A DNA stretch of 64,000 nucleotides from Ephemerocybe angulata (lineage: Eukaryota > Basidiomycota > Agaricomycetes > Agaricales > Psathyrellaceae): positions 95,638 through 159,637 of the forward strand of contig JAACJK010000235.1 of assembly GCA_013368325.1 (NCBI GenBank), in the 5' to 3' direction. Made by a program: the position numbers and the translations under genes. The notes below the pieces were generated by a model. The model was not told the origin of the DNA. It saw nothing but the letters and a program-made list of their open reading frames with translations, and searched no databases. Positions 9,001 to 19,113 of the stretch are shown here, one piece after another. How positions within the stretch are numbered: the first letter of the stretch is position 1; each line of letters begins with the position of its first letter.

Positions 9001-10737
9001 TGGTGGCCACGAATCCATATCGACGTACGAAACTACGTCTCACGGTGCGACCTCTGCCAGCGCACAAAACCCGATCGCTCTAAACCGCGTGGTCTTCTTC
9101 ACCCCAATGCAATTCCAACCAAACCTTTCCAAGCCATTAGTCTCGATCTAATTACGGATCTCCCCCCCTCGAACGATTCCGATGCAATCCTCGTCATCGT
9201 CGACAGATTCTCGAAGTTCGTCAAACTCATTCCGACCACGAAAACCATCGACAGCCTGGAACTAGCCAAACTGTTTCGCGATAATTATTGGCGTACCTTC
9301 GGTCTTCCAGAAATCATTACTTCCGACCGCGGCTCAATCTTCCTGAGCGACTTCACCAAGAGCCTCAACAAGACGCTAAGCATCACGGAAAACTTGTCAA
9401 CAGCTTATCACCCCCAGACCGACGGACAAACGGAACGCGTCAATCAAGAGGTCGAACAATATCTACGACTCTACACCAATGAACAGCAGAACGATTGGTC
9501 TCAGTGGCTCGCTATGGCTGAATTCGCAATCAATAATGCGCAGAACGCCTCAACGAAAACGTCCCCTTTCGAACTCGTCTTCGGCTCCCCACGACGCTTA
9601 ACCTTCCAACCAAGAACCGACGGACCTTCTTCATCGTTCACCGAAGCACTCAAGAATCAACACGACGAAGCCGCTGCTTGCCTCCAACGAGCTGCACGCG
9701 ACATGAAGACCTTCTACGACAGGTCACACATAGACGTCTCCTTCCAACCGGACGATCAAGTCCTCCTCGACGGCGCAAACATCACCACACGTCGCCCCAG
9801 CAAAAAACTCGCGCACAAACGTTACGGTCCCTTCCGTGTCCTCGAACGAGTTGGGCTACGCGCATACCGGCTCGCGATTCCAAGCTCCTGGCGAATCCAC
9901 CCCGTCTTCCATATCTCCAAATTGCTGCCTTACAACGACGCACCAGGAAGAATCTTACCACCTCCCCCCGAGATCGTAGACGGAGAGGACCATCAAGAAA
10001 TCGAAAGAATCGTTGCAGAACAATGGTCTTCGGACCTTGACCAACCAACATTCTTCGTCAAATGGGTCGGATTCGACGCCCAAGAAGGAAATTGGTTTAC
10101 CGAATCAGAACTAAGCCACGCCAAAGACGCCCTCGCAGATTGGCGAAAGGACCACGAACCTGCAGTTAAACCACGGCTACTCATCCGTATCCCTGGAAGA
10201 CGCCAGAACACCGGGTCCCAAATAAACTCGATCGATGATGACGAAACCACGCCAAAGACCATCACCCTTATAAAAGCCAAGTTGCAACGAGCCTTCCCAC
10301 CACCACACCTTAACCTCCAACCATGTCTTACGAACGAGGCGCCCCAGTTGAAAGCATCGCCGCAGATACCAGCATTCCTCCCCATCGCACGTACCAAGCA
10401 GGAGACTCCGTCACAGTCCTTGGCGAGAACGGCGAGGCCGTCGGCCCCTTCAAGATCGCCCTTCGACTCGACAAACACCACTATTGGATTGACGTCCCCG
10501 ACATCCCCGCGACCGACTCAGTCTACGCGGAAACCGCCCTGCGCCCTTTCGTTTCCGACTTCGCGAACATCCCCCTCGGTACCCCCTACGATGGAAACCA
10601 ATGGCCCCTCACTCGTATCACCTCCGCCGTTTACAACGCCAACACAGGTCAATACGAATACGAAGCACAAATCTCCGGCTTCGGAAGCGCTTCACACCAA
10701 ATCACTAGAGCCCACGCAGAGAACTTCCCCCAGTTGA
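6040..10737 (+). CDS. pol: Pol polyprotein: protease, RT, RNase H, integrase, chromodomain
   Basis: The frame is open from 6040, directly after an in-frame TGA (6037-6039), to 10737. It has no ATG before 6490, so translation should depend on gag. Visible in order: aspartic protease (LLDSGAS, near 6778); reverse transcriptase with FFFVKKKDGSLRP and the YMDD box at 7867-7878; RNase H (LETDSSGYATGAVLY, then IHTDHKNLL); integrase zinc finger (TCGHPGRF to CDLCQRTKP, about 8950-9070); integrase core (SLDLITDLPP, TSDRGSIF, YHPQTDGQTERVNQE); GPY/F module (KRYGPFRVLERVG, about 9813-9860); chromodomain (IERIVAEQW to LADWRKDHE, about 10000-10155). Chromodomains of this kind can direct integration to modified chromatin. 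The last ~400 bases overlap another ORF, and the Pol translation there is low-complexity Pro/Ser/Thr. Confidence 0.93.
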   Translation, partial: QTSESNPSATDDDRYLEGENTADLLTPSPVTVNDLPPTKHPTPSPEVQGNAPSKKTNRSWFCEEVPDEEDRTNLLPDNLPYLLEIKDEFLPPPLDKTSEHIINNLSHPEISATQSQSEPPDLANIEENDEPLDAPCENDYSRAIRGKLARMREASLPTAENMLQRHVHSSRQAEVSTEALMALREKPICEALELLTDLARPKHIVANIAKDSLDPQTTIPGLNQLLMRATVQSTSGDVAFDCDSLLDSGASQCYVDKDYALSAGLTLRKLAHPVPAYNADGTENVAGTIDATVVVNIRIGAHIERLTMFVTKISHPIIIGYSWLKKHNPTIDWRKGDVLFNRCPSQCQGHHPWIEDDVSSVTNPEYPFDHRETLRRLGLEEGDILCAIRYIGTPPDDDDILKDPDGTPSDEPDDPMASLPPDIREAFASVFEQKEFDKLPEHRVWDHPIELTPDAVGFVSKIYPLPAPDQIKLDAFLKENLESGRIRPSRSPIGSPFFFVKKKDGSLRPVQDYRRLNSYTVRNRYPLPLISEIMNKLKGAKYFTKMDIRWGFNNVRIKKGDEWKAAFITNRGLFEPLVMYFGLTNSPATFQTMMDNLFVHQLNQGWLIIYMDDLLLFSDNLESLKLYEHEVLAIMKENGLCAKPDKCEFRKERIEYLGLIVSAAGIEMDKKKTDAILNWPVPSSKKELQQFLGLANYYRKFMPNFAHLASPLHHLTGAVPWSWTAKEQDAFEALKSLLISPIVLAFPTDSDPYRLETDSSGYATGAVLYQHQQGVWRPIAFHSKTLNDVERNYDVHDRELLGVMRGLAEWRHLLQGTPTSFEIHTDHKNLLHFMTAKKLNRRQARWAQELTLFDFTLHHKPGSSLIVPDALSRRPDYDKGEKDNDLITLLSPHHIRRIHVTLEEDIDIILPEIQTAIASHAEPDILAKAKKNLEKFTLTDGIILNDFRVYVPKLQSLRDRIIQLHHDSPTCGHPGRFRTAELILRNYWWPRIHIDVRNYVSRCDLCQRTKPDRSKPRGLLHPNAIPTKPFQAISLDLITDLPPSNDSDAILVIVDRFSKFVKLIPTTKTIDSLELAKLFRDNYWRTFGLPEIITSDRGSIFLSDFTKSLNKTLSITENLSTAYHPQTDGQTERVNQEVEQYLRLYTNEQQNDWSQWLAMAEFAINNAQNASTKTSPFELVFGSPRRLTFQPRTDGPSSSFTEALKNQHDEAAACLQRAARDMKTFYDRSHIDVSFQPDDQVLLDGANITTRRPSKKLAHKRYGPFRVLERVGLRAYRLAIPSSWRIHPVFHISKLLPYNDAPGRILPPPPEIVDGEDHQEIERIVAEQWSSDLDQPTFFVKWVGFDAQEGNWFTESELSHAKDALADWRKDHEPAVKPRLLIRIPGRRQNTGSQINSIDDDETTPKTITLIKAKLQRAFPPPHLNLQPCLTNEAPQLKASPQIPAFLPIARTKQETPSQSLARTARPSAPSRSPFDSTNTTIGLTSPTSPRPTQSTRKPPCALSFPTSRTSPSVPPTMETNGPSLVSPPPFTTPTQVNTNTKHKSPASEALHTKSLEPTQRTSPS

Positions 10738-10865
10738 TCGAAGATTACCGCCGCCGCGAACCTACCAAGCGCTCGCTCATTGACAGAATCGCACTTCCCG
10801 ACAACGAAACCAACAACACCAACCTTTCTACCTTCACCACCTACGATGGATGGGCCGACTACTAG
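10323..10865 (+). CDS. Extra ORF after pol, chromo-like (unnamed)
   Basis: 180 residues from a good-context ATG (CAACCATGTC), overlapping the end of pol in another frame and reading on to just before the 3' LTR. The composition is that of a folded protein, whereas the overlapping Pol tail is low-complexity; this argues the ORF is real. Two modules can be seen: an SH3/chromo-barrel-like stretch (AGDSVTVLGENGEAVGPFKI, then a WIDVPD turn) and a chromodomain-like stretch (ITSAVYN, YEYEAQISGFG, then the closing helix FPQLIEDYRRR). That assignment is inference from pattern. It could be a leaky-scanning or internally initiated product, or an acquired host fragment. Function unknown. Confidence 0.6.
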   Translation: MSYERGAPVESIAADTSIPPHRTYQAGDSVTVLGENGEAVGPFKIALRLDKHHYWIDVPDIPATDSVYAETALRPFVSDFANIPLGTPYDGNQWPLTRITSAVYNANTGQYEYEAQISGFGSASHQITRAHAENFPQLIEDYRRREPTKRSLIDRIALPDNETNNTNLSTFTTYDGWADY

Positions 10866-11007
10866 GAAATCCTTACACACAGTCCTTACTCGCTTATTCC
10901 CTTATATACCACAAAGCCTCTTCGCTACTGTAACCTTCTGCCTTTTACTTTTCCTTTTTCTGCCTTTTCGGTCGCCCTACTTCATCCTTTCTGTATACGG
11001 ACGCCCT

Positions 11008-11017
11008 GGAGAAGGGG
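11008..11017 (+). promoter_or_regulatory. Polypurine tract
   Basis: GGAGAAGGGG lies three bases before the 3' LTR, the expected place for the primer of plus-strand DNA synthesis. Confidence 0.75.
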
Positions 11018-11020
11018 TAT

Positions 11021-11213
11021 TGTTACGATCATTCCATTCTCTCCTTACCATCCTCCCGTCAGCCACTACCTTATACTACGTATATAGACTCGTATCCTAC
11101 ATCCGGACTCCTTACTGTCGTCCTTCTGTATCTCCACCTATAGACTCGTTGTCACATCCTCTTTCTTCGTCCCTCTCGGCCTCTCGTCTCTCACATCGCG
11201 TCCGATCCTGACA
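11021..11213 (+). repeat. 3' LTR, 193 bases
   Basis: Identical on reading to 3555-3747 and followed at once by CATGA, the right copy of the target duplication (11214-11218). Confidence 0.95.
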
Positions 11214-12060
11214 CATGAATTGCTTGAATGCTTCGAAGCATTTCAGAAGGAGCCTCCTGTTTTCCAGGGGAACCATACCCCGGGCGTTGTAGGTGAAGCG
11301 ATTCGGAACAGGTGGCATGAATCTGTGAACGATGGTTTCGTTTTCGACAGGGAGGCCAATTTCCACTGCATCTGCGAGCTCCCTAGTAATGGTTATTTTA
11401 TAGAACCTTGCTGCTGTTCCGACCATCGTGATGGCAGGGAATGTTTGGGACTCCAGGGGAGATTTACCGTAAGGTGTGCGTATTTTGTTGTTCTGGTAAA
11501 ATGCCCCAATAGCTTCTGCAATGAGCCGCGGTTCACAATCAATACCTCCACCTGAGTACTACGGGGACTGAGCTTATTGAAGGGGTTCAGAGATTTAAAA
11601 GGTCACTTACATTGTCTTCCTTCACAAGCAGAATATACTGATTAAGACGCACGTCATGTTGCTCAATGACAGTAGCACAAGCTTTCACGTCCACCATGCC
11701 ATCGGGCATGAAGAATGGCATGTCCTTCCAAGTGTGCAGGACGCGTCGACCGTCATCATAATCTAGCATCCCCAACAGAAACATAGTAAAGTCAATGACG
11801 AAGGATTGGTGATACGGAAACACCATCGCATCTTCAAGATATCTGAAGAAGTGTCGGATAGGCTTGGGGATGGGGCCGGGTGGTGCCTTCTCATGGTTCC
11901 AAATAATGGGCGATATGTTTTCTGGGACAGGCAGGTCTGCAGCGTCTGCTGTGCCGAAGAAAGCTTGTGTATCTTGGAAGATAATCTTGATGTTGAATTC
12001 CGTCAGTTCCTTTTCGGTTATCCAGTTGCTGCTGGACTTCCTGATATCTTCGTCAAACAT
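11214..12060 (-). pseudogene. Copy B of the unnamed family, body; interrupted by the retrotransposon
   Basis: Two exons remain: 12060-11611 (150 codons) and 11558-11214 (115 codons), separated by a 52-base intron (gtaagt...cgtag). Start chosen at MFDEDIR, the position aligned with the starts of copies A and C. The second exon ends with the ATG at 11216-11214, and the retrotransposon begins at the next base, where the terminal intron should start. The donor and last exon now lie 7.7 kb away at 3462-3549. The signature block is present as YILLVKEDN at the intron: the Lys found in copy A is Asn here. A read-through product would run into the LTR. Confidence 0.75.
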
Positions 12061-12940
12061 TGTTGTAAGTGGTAAGTGGGAAGGGCTGATTGTTTCAGTG
12101 GCAAAACTGCTGAAACAAATTACCTTCTGTGAGCTCAGCTCCACGGCACCGTGACCCTTGCCCCACTTGGCAAACCACTTGGGCGCCTGGACATCACCTA
12201 CTAGGATTTGGGACTGCGCGGCAATGGGTCTGTGATTAAATCGTCGGGCTGCCCACTATCGATACTTCTTTCGAAATTCGACACTCACTAACTTTCCCGA
12301 AAGATACAGTATATTCTACATGCAAGGGTTCTAGCGCCCAGAAATGTGTCTATGATGCGATAATCGTCTAAGGATAGAATACGATAAGAGTGGAACAAAT
12401 AACAAACGAACGAGATGGATACAGAAACCAAAGAAAAAAAAGTCAACGAATGAAAGGCCCAAACGGGGAACGAGCATAGAGAAGGAAGAATGCAAGGAGT
12501 GTGTGTGGGTTGCACCAACGTCAAGGCGAGGATATGCCAACAGCCCAAGGCATAGATGAAAGTAACGGCAGGAGAGGGAGAATTGGGGGCACGGTATAAG
12601 AGTAGAGTCTATGTAATCGAACGGAATATGTGGTAGGGATACAGTGTGGATGGTAGTACTAGTAGTATGGCGTGTGGTGATGTGCAGACAGAATACGACA
12701 ACAATCTGATACACTGATGGTACATGCAGACATGGAAGATAGGAAGGAAGGAAGGAAGGAAGGAAGGAAGGAAGGAGGATGCGAGAACGATGATGTTGAT
12801 AAACAAAATCAAGAATTATAAACCATTTCAAATGAATGTGAACAACAGTTGAAGTTCGAACGAATGAATGAACGTGGGTGGCCCGACAAGCCAAACGGGC
12901 TTCAACGAAACAGAAAAATGAAAATGAAAAAAGGAACCAT
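12061..12940. other. Intergenic region with 3' UTR of the RA-PH gene
   Basis: Between the start of copy B and the stop codon of the next gene. No gene seen. It holds a tetranucleotide tract at 12741-12776 and A-rich sequence (12400-12460, 12900-12935). Confidence 0.5.
12741..12776. repeat. Microsatellite (GGAA)n
   Basis: Eight to nine uninterrupted GGAA units in noncoding sequence downstream of the RA-PH gene. Confidence 0.9.
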
Positions 12941-15900
12941 TTAGAGCTGACCGTGAAGCAACGACCCCGGTTCGAACACCTTGTCGCGCTGCGGCGGAGC
13001 CTGGTTGGAAAACACAAGGGGTGGCACCGAAACGAGGGGAGCAGCAGGCCGCTGCGAAGTCGACTTGCGAGTCGTAGGTGCGCGCGAAAGGCCGCCAGAG
13101 GCATTGCCCCCAACAGCCTTGGGATTAAACAAGACCTGACGTTCCTGCTGCAGGACATACGACTAACGACAGCCCGCATCAGCACAACACACCCAGCAAA
13201 AAGATCAAAACGAACGCACCCTAGCAATCAAGATCTTCTCCATCCACACCTTCCCATTGCTCTCGTTACATGAAAAATTATGCACATAATCCGCCGCATT
13301 CTCAAAGAACGTCAGACTATCCGTCGACTTGACCGCAAACGCAAACGGCTTCGGCGCGCGGTGCGCCCGGCTGATAAAGTACGCGTCGAAATTGGACAGC
13401 GAGCACAGCAGCACCTCCTCCTTGCCCTCGCGCTTCGAGAGCCACAGACTGTGTTCGCGCAGCTGCAGCCACCGTTTGCTCCACTTGCCCCGCTTCACTT
13501 CCCATTCGATGTATCCAGAATAGGTCGGCGAGCTCGCAGGTATAGCCTACGCACTTCGTCAGCACGAGAAGCATCGAACAGTAGTACGGGAGGACGTACG
13601 TTTCGACTCAACGGCAGCGCCAACGGCGTGTTCTTGAGCACAAACAAGTTGACCATCTTATCCTTGTTCCACGAAGCCTGAACATCAGCCAAGAGCTCAA
13701 AGCTCCTAATCGGGCGCTCTAAACCACCCATAAAAAGTCAGCACAACCATCCCCAAAGACAAAAACGAAACCCCACTCACCCATCCCAAAGTCCTGCGCA
13801 ACCTCATACACCATCCACCCCCCAGCGCCTCCAAGCCCCTTGAAACCCCCCTGCGCCTCAATAACATCCACCACCTCCCCCGCCGTCGTCGCCCCCGTAA
13901 TCTCCACCATATGAAACCTCTGCATATCCCCCACAAAGAATCTCTGCTGCACCACCGGCCCCGCATGCACAGGCAGCGGCGCCACCTGCACAACAGGCGA
14001 CCGCCCCGCCCCCGTCCCCGGCCTCTCCCCCTCATGCGACGCCCTCCCCACCTTCCACAACTTCCTCGGCGCATGCCCCTGCCCCTGCTGCTGATCATCC
14101 ATAACACCGGCACTAGGCAGCGGCGGCACAGGGGGTACAGCGCCCTCCACCCCATGCGCATGCGGCGACCCCGGCGCCCGCGACACCGACACGCTCCTCT
14201 TCCTCTGCATCCCCAAGTCCTCCCCCCTCTCCCTCACCCGGCTCTGCGACCGACTCACATGCCTCTGCAGCGCACTCCTATACTCCGCCTCAGACGGCAA
14301 CGGCTGATACGCAGGCGGCGCCTCCTCCACTGGTGCACGACTCTTATCCCTCGTGAACGACCGCATGAGCCGGAGCGCACCCGCCTTTGCCGTCGTCGTA
14401 GCAGACGCCGAGGCTGGCGGATTCGCAAGCGTATAATGCTGTCCACTCCCCTGCTCCTTCATCGTCCTCCCCCTCGCAAGGCCCGTAGCAGGGGCACCAG
14501 CCTCAAACGACGTGCGCGTCGAAGGCAAAACACCAAACTGCGCCCCACCGATATGCTGATGCCCGCTCACAACAGGGGCACTTGCCAACCCCTGCTGCTG
14601 CTGCTGCTGCTCCGCGGCCGCGATCTGCAACCGCATCGCAAGGTCCTCCGCCGAAAACGGGTTCTGCGCCTTGCTCGGCATCGTATTCGTTCTCTTCCTC
14701 GTCGTCGTGGTTGTCCTCCGCTCCACACTGGCCGGGGCCGCAGCGTACATCGCCGCCTCCTGGCTACTCGAAAACGTCCCAGAAAGAGGCACAGAAGGTC
14801 CCCCAGCTCCAGCCGGGCGAAGCGTCGCATGCCGATCCCTCGTGAATCCTCCTCCCTCCACCTGGCCCGGATGATACTGGCCCTCCCCCCGACCCCCCCT
14901 CGCCGCACCCGTCGCCGCCCTCTCCAGCCTCTTCACCTGCCTCTCCTCCCGCACCTGCCTCCGTATCGACTTCTGCGCCGTCAACGCCCCGGGGATCCTC
15001 TGCGCAAGCGGCACATCATCATCATCTTCCCCGCTCGACGAACACGGAAACCTTGCCGCCGAACTCGCACTCGCACGCACGTTCGGACTCTGCGGCACCG
15101 TCCTCGCACGCACGTTCGGAGGCGGCGCAAAGCCATACCGCTCCGCATCCACCCGCTCCTCGTTCTCCTCATCTTCCGATTCTCCCCGCCTCCTCTGTCT
15201 CGCCCCCACACCCGTATACGCCTCAGGCCCTCTCTGCATCCCCCTCCTCCTCCTCTCGTCATCCCCATCCCCATCCTCCTCGCCCCCACCACCCCTTCCC
15301 CGGCCATACCCCCCAGTATTCCACCTCCCACCCCCACCCGCACCATACCCCCCAAACTCCTGCGTCGAATGCGACTGCGACCGTGCCCTATACCCTCCAC
15401 TCCCACTCCCACCCGTTCCACTCGCCTCCCTCCCACCCCCATCCACAACGCTGCTCTCACCACGCATCGAAACCGCACTCACACGCGGCGGTTGGTACCG
15501 CAACATCTCCAACTCCAAATCCAAATACGCCTCGCTTGGACTCTCGCTGAGCAGTGTCGTCCGATAGCACTGATCGTCGTGCTGATGCTCCCTATACACC
15601 GAGTCCGCCGAACCCGCCGAGCTAGTCGAGTCGTTCCGAATCAACCCAGCACCCCCTGCGCACTCGATATTCGCCGCCGTCGAGCTAGTGGAGTACGTCG
15701 AAAACGTCGCCTTCCCGTGCTCGATATCGCAGGTCAAATCCTTCCCGTCAACCGAAGACGTCACCGATGTCGAAACAGTCGAACTCGTCCTCGAAAGCGT
15801 CGAAGACGTAGCAGTAGCAGTCGTCCTCGCAGACCCACTCGAGGTCGTGGAAGCAGCTAAAGAAGAAGCAGCAGCAACAGCAGCTCGCTCTTCACACCGA

Positions 15901-18900
15901 TCCGGGTCATCACAACACCCACGCGACTCCTCCCAACCCTGCACTCCCACCCCATCCCCATCACCCCCTTCCGTCCACCCCTTTTCCAAATCCGCACCCC
16001 ATCCCTCCATCTCCACAGCACCACCCTCCTCCACCACCTTCCCAACGACATCCGCAGCCCCCACGCGCTCTTCATCATCCCCAGCCCCAATCACCGGCTC
16101 ATCCTCATCACCCCCCAACACCCCGTCACCGCCAAGCTCACCCTCATCGGCAAACCCTCCCCGTGAATCAGGCCTCGACCTCACCCCGCGCCGCGCCGCG
16201 AGCAACGACGCGGCAGGCCGCACCGTATCCGCCGAGGACGGCCACACACCCGCACCCTCCATCGCGCTCTTGAGCGCGTCAAACGATAGATGCAAGTTGT
16301 TATTATTCGTGTCCTCGTCTCCGCCGTCGTAATCCCAGTTGGCGTCGTTGGTGGTGGTGTTGTCGCCATAACTCCAACTGGCATCGATGCTGGCGTTGGG
16401 ATAGTCAAGCTCCTCATCAAACACCCCACCCCTCCTCGGACTCGAAACCACAATCCCACCCACCGCACCCCGCCTAGGCGACGAAAGCACACTCCCCGCC
16501 GCCGAACTCGACCCGGAGGTCGAGCTCGATCCACTCGACTCGCGCATCGCGTCCAAATTCCTGTTATACCCCCTCTCAAAAGGGGGCCCGAGTCTCCTCG
16601 CCGTCGCCGGAGGAGAATGAGGATAAGGCGCATGGGAATGGTGAGGAGGCGGAAGAGCCTCCAAAAACGGCTCGCTCAACTCCAAATCGCTCAAAAACGA
16701 TCCACCCCCTCCTCCAAACCCAAACTGATCCCTCCAACTCTCCACAAGCCCCACCCTCTCACTCTCATCATCCCTCCCATCCCCTTCTCCCTCCCCACCC
16801 CCAAACTCCTCCCGTTTCACACTTCGAGGCGACGACACAAAGCCCAAGAGTGAAGAAGACGACGAATTATACACCGAATCCGGCGGCGACCGCACAAACT
16901 CGCTATCCTCACTACTCGACCTCGTCGTCATCGTCATCACACTCTCCCTCTCCTCCCTCTCCTCTCTGCTATCCTCCCTCTGACTCTCCACCACTCTATC
17001 CACCTCTTCACCACGCACCCGATCCGGATCAATCCCATCCAACCTCGCCCTCAACTCATCCTCCAGCGCCACAACCGCCGAAAGCCTGCTCCCCTCCTCC
17101 TCCAACGGCACTCCAAGCGTCGTCGCCCCCCACAGCACTTCCGCATTACCAATAGAAGTAGAAGACACCTCAGACGAAGACGAAGTCGACGACACCGACG
17201 TCGAAAGCAGATCGCGCTCCGACACACTTCTTGATGAGGGCGTCGGCGGGGAGAACGAAAACACGGAAGCAGAAGACGAAGTGGACAAGTACTCGTCCCC
17301 CGAGTGCGTCGCCGCGACCGGAGTCGTGGTGTTCGCCCTCGCATCCTCCTCCATATCATCACAGTCGGAAGTGTACTGCTGATACTTCCGATACAACGCA
17401 AAAGACGACGAAGCCCCTTCATCCAACTCCTCCTCCTCGTCCGACGTAAGCCCCAACGAAAACTTGTGCTCCTGCTCCTCGTGCCCCGGATCGCTAGACG
17501 ACTCCTCCGTTGAGTAATACGAATCGAGCAGGCCGGATCCGTGTCCGCTATCCGACGAAGCAGCAGACGATGTCGTAGTAGCCGTAGTCGTGGTGGTAGC
17601 CGTCGTCCCAGCGTGAATTGTATCCGAATCCTCGTCGTCACCCTCGTAATCGCGCAACGCCGCATGGGAAGATTCCGCCACCAACGTCGATGTAGAACTG
17701 GTGGATAGGGTAGACGGGGTAGAAAGCGCGTTGGAAGGGGTAGAGTAGGTAGAGTGGGTAGGATATGCGTTCAAGTTATCGCCGTAAACGTGGGACTGGC
17801 TGGCGCCCGTCGCAATGCCGACGATCTGGCTGGGCAGCAACGGCTGCGTCCCCGCGGGGAGACTCGCCGTGCTGCTCGCGTGTATGTCTTGTAACACCCT
17901 TGGGGGCAGCTCGGCTGTCGGGTTGTCCCATGGTTCGAAGGGCAGGCCTGCGCCGACGCGGCCTTTGCGTACCTAGATCGAAAAAGACGCGTTAGTATCG
18001 TGTACTCATGAATGAATGAATGAATGAATGAATCGAAAAAACGAAACGAAACGAAATAGGATTTGGGATGGGATGGAACTACGATGATGGAGGCAGACAT
18101 ACCTTCTTAGTAAGAACAACATTCATCTGCGCCAACGTACTCAACGAAGGCAAAGACGGGCGCGAACTAAACGCAGGACGCTGGTGCGCCGCAACGGGCA
18201 GCATGCGCGTCGAGAACGCGCGCGGCGCCGCAGGCGATTTCAGCATAGTAAGCTTATCTGCACTGCTCGCACGCGCGAGCGAGATCGGGTTAACCACTGT
18301 CTCTTTGAGCTCTTCCTCCTCGACGGTCATGAGCGGGGAGCGCGGCGTCGGGGGCACAGATATCTCCGCGGCTGGTGCGAGGGGTGTGGTGGAAGTGGGT
18401 GTGGAGGAGGAGGCGCGCGAGACGACGGGGGCGGAGGTGAGGTTCGCGAAGGGGTCGTCGTCGAGGAGGAAGTCTGGCGGGGGCGAGTCGCGGTCATTCG
18501 AGATAGGCGGGGGCGGGGACGTCGGTGGCGACAGCACTGCACCCGTCAACGTCGATGTAGATGTGGATGTAGAGGTTGATGGTGGGACCTGCTGCTGCTG
18601 CTGCGCAGGCGGGCCTAGGACTTGCAGGCTCCAGCGGCCGATGCTGGCGGCGGACGAGTGTGCGCGAATGCGCGAGGAGCGTTTCGCAGGGGTCGCGGTG
18701 GTGGGCGTGGGTGTCGCGGCGCGGAAAGAGTCTGTGTCGGGGCTCGTGGGCCGGGAGCTCGAGCCCTGGAGGAAGGTCGGGACGAGCACGGACTGCACGG
18801 AGCGCCGCTTCGTCTTGGGCATTTTGGGCGGGGCGACGTAGAGGGTGCGGTAGAAGTCGAGGTCGGGGTCGTCGTCTGTGCAAGTTAGAGCCTGCAATAC

Positions 18901-19113
18901 GCGTCGTCGTTATTCATAGCACTCGGCATATGGTGTATGTACGGCACTCACGAAGGGGTCATGGGCATGAATGGTCGGCCAGGGCCGTTCGCGCGGCGGG
19001 TTGCAGACAAAGACGGTGTCGCCGGGGACGTGCTTGCGGGGGTCGAGGGTGGAAAAAGCGAGATGGAAGTCGGGGTGGTGGGGAAAATATAAAGGGTCAT
19101 TATGTGCATCCAT
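12941..19113 (-). CDS. Large RA-PH domain protein (MRL/lamellipodin-like arrangement)
   Basis: Six exons: 19113-18952, 18891-18103, 17972-13781, 13718-13600, 13546-13220 and 13162-12941, all with GT-AG borders and consistent phases, giving 1,936 residues. The N terminus (MDAHNDPLYFPHHPDFHLAF) is followed by about 1,600 mostly disordered Ser/Thr/Gly/Asp/Glu-rich residues with a short poly-Gln. At the C-terminal end a Ras-association domain (about 1660-1752; RFFVGDMQRFHMVEI, GWMVYEVAQDFGM, VNLFVLKNTPL) is followed directly by a PH domain (about 1761-1863; YIEWEVKRGKWSKRWLQLR, VWMEKILIAR). Tandem RA-PH is the hallmark of the Grb7/RIAM/lamellipodin group, which links small GTPases and phosphoinositides to actin at membranes. 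A role in polarity is inferred. The long tail of variable sequence makes internal exon 3 less certain than the ends. Confidence 0.85.
18007..18033. repeat. Microsatellite (ATGA)n in intron 2 of the RA-PH gene
   Basis: Six to seven ATGA units inside the intron 18102-17973, followed by an AACG/AAACG-type run. Noncoding. Confidence 0.85.

Larger units (their letters stand above)
3555..11213 (+). mobile_element. Complete Ty3/gypsy LTR retrotransposon of the chromovirus type (7,659 bases)
   Basis: Bounded by two 193-base LTRs starting TGTTACG and ending CTGACA, which I find identical base for base, and flanked by the CATGA duplication. Order: LTR, self-priming site, gag, pol (protease, reverse transcriptase, RNase H, integrase, chromodomain), an extra ORF, purine tract, LTR. 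Integrase after RNase H marks Ty3/gypsy; a C-terminal chromodomain marks chromoviruses. Identical LTRs and open frames point to a very recent insertion. It lies plus-strand inside the minus-strand gene copy B, exactly at the end of its second exon. An 11-base duplication at the gag-pol junction may make this copy non-autonomous. Confidence 0.96.

Noticed and set aside
8199..10040. Several 64-158-residue frames inside pol
   Set aside because: Shadows of the pol frame with Arg/Pro/Thr-rich composition.
13911..15860. 649-residue plus-strand frame, Arg/Pro/His-rich
   Set aside because: Shadow of the GC-rich minus-strand exon of the RA-PH gene; extreme composition and no domain.
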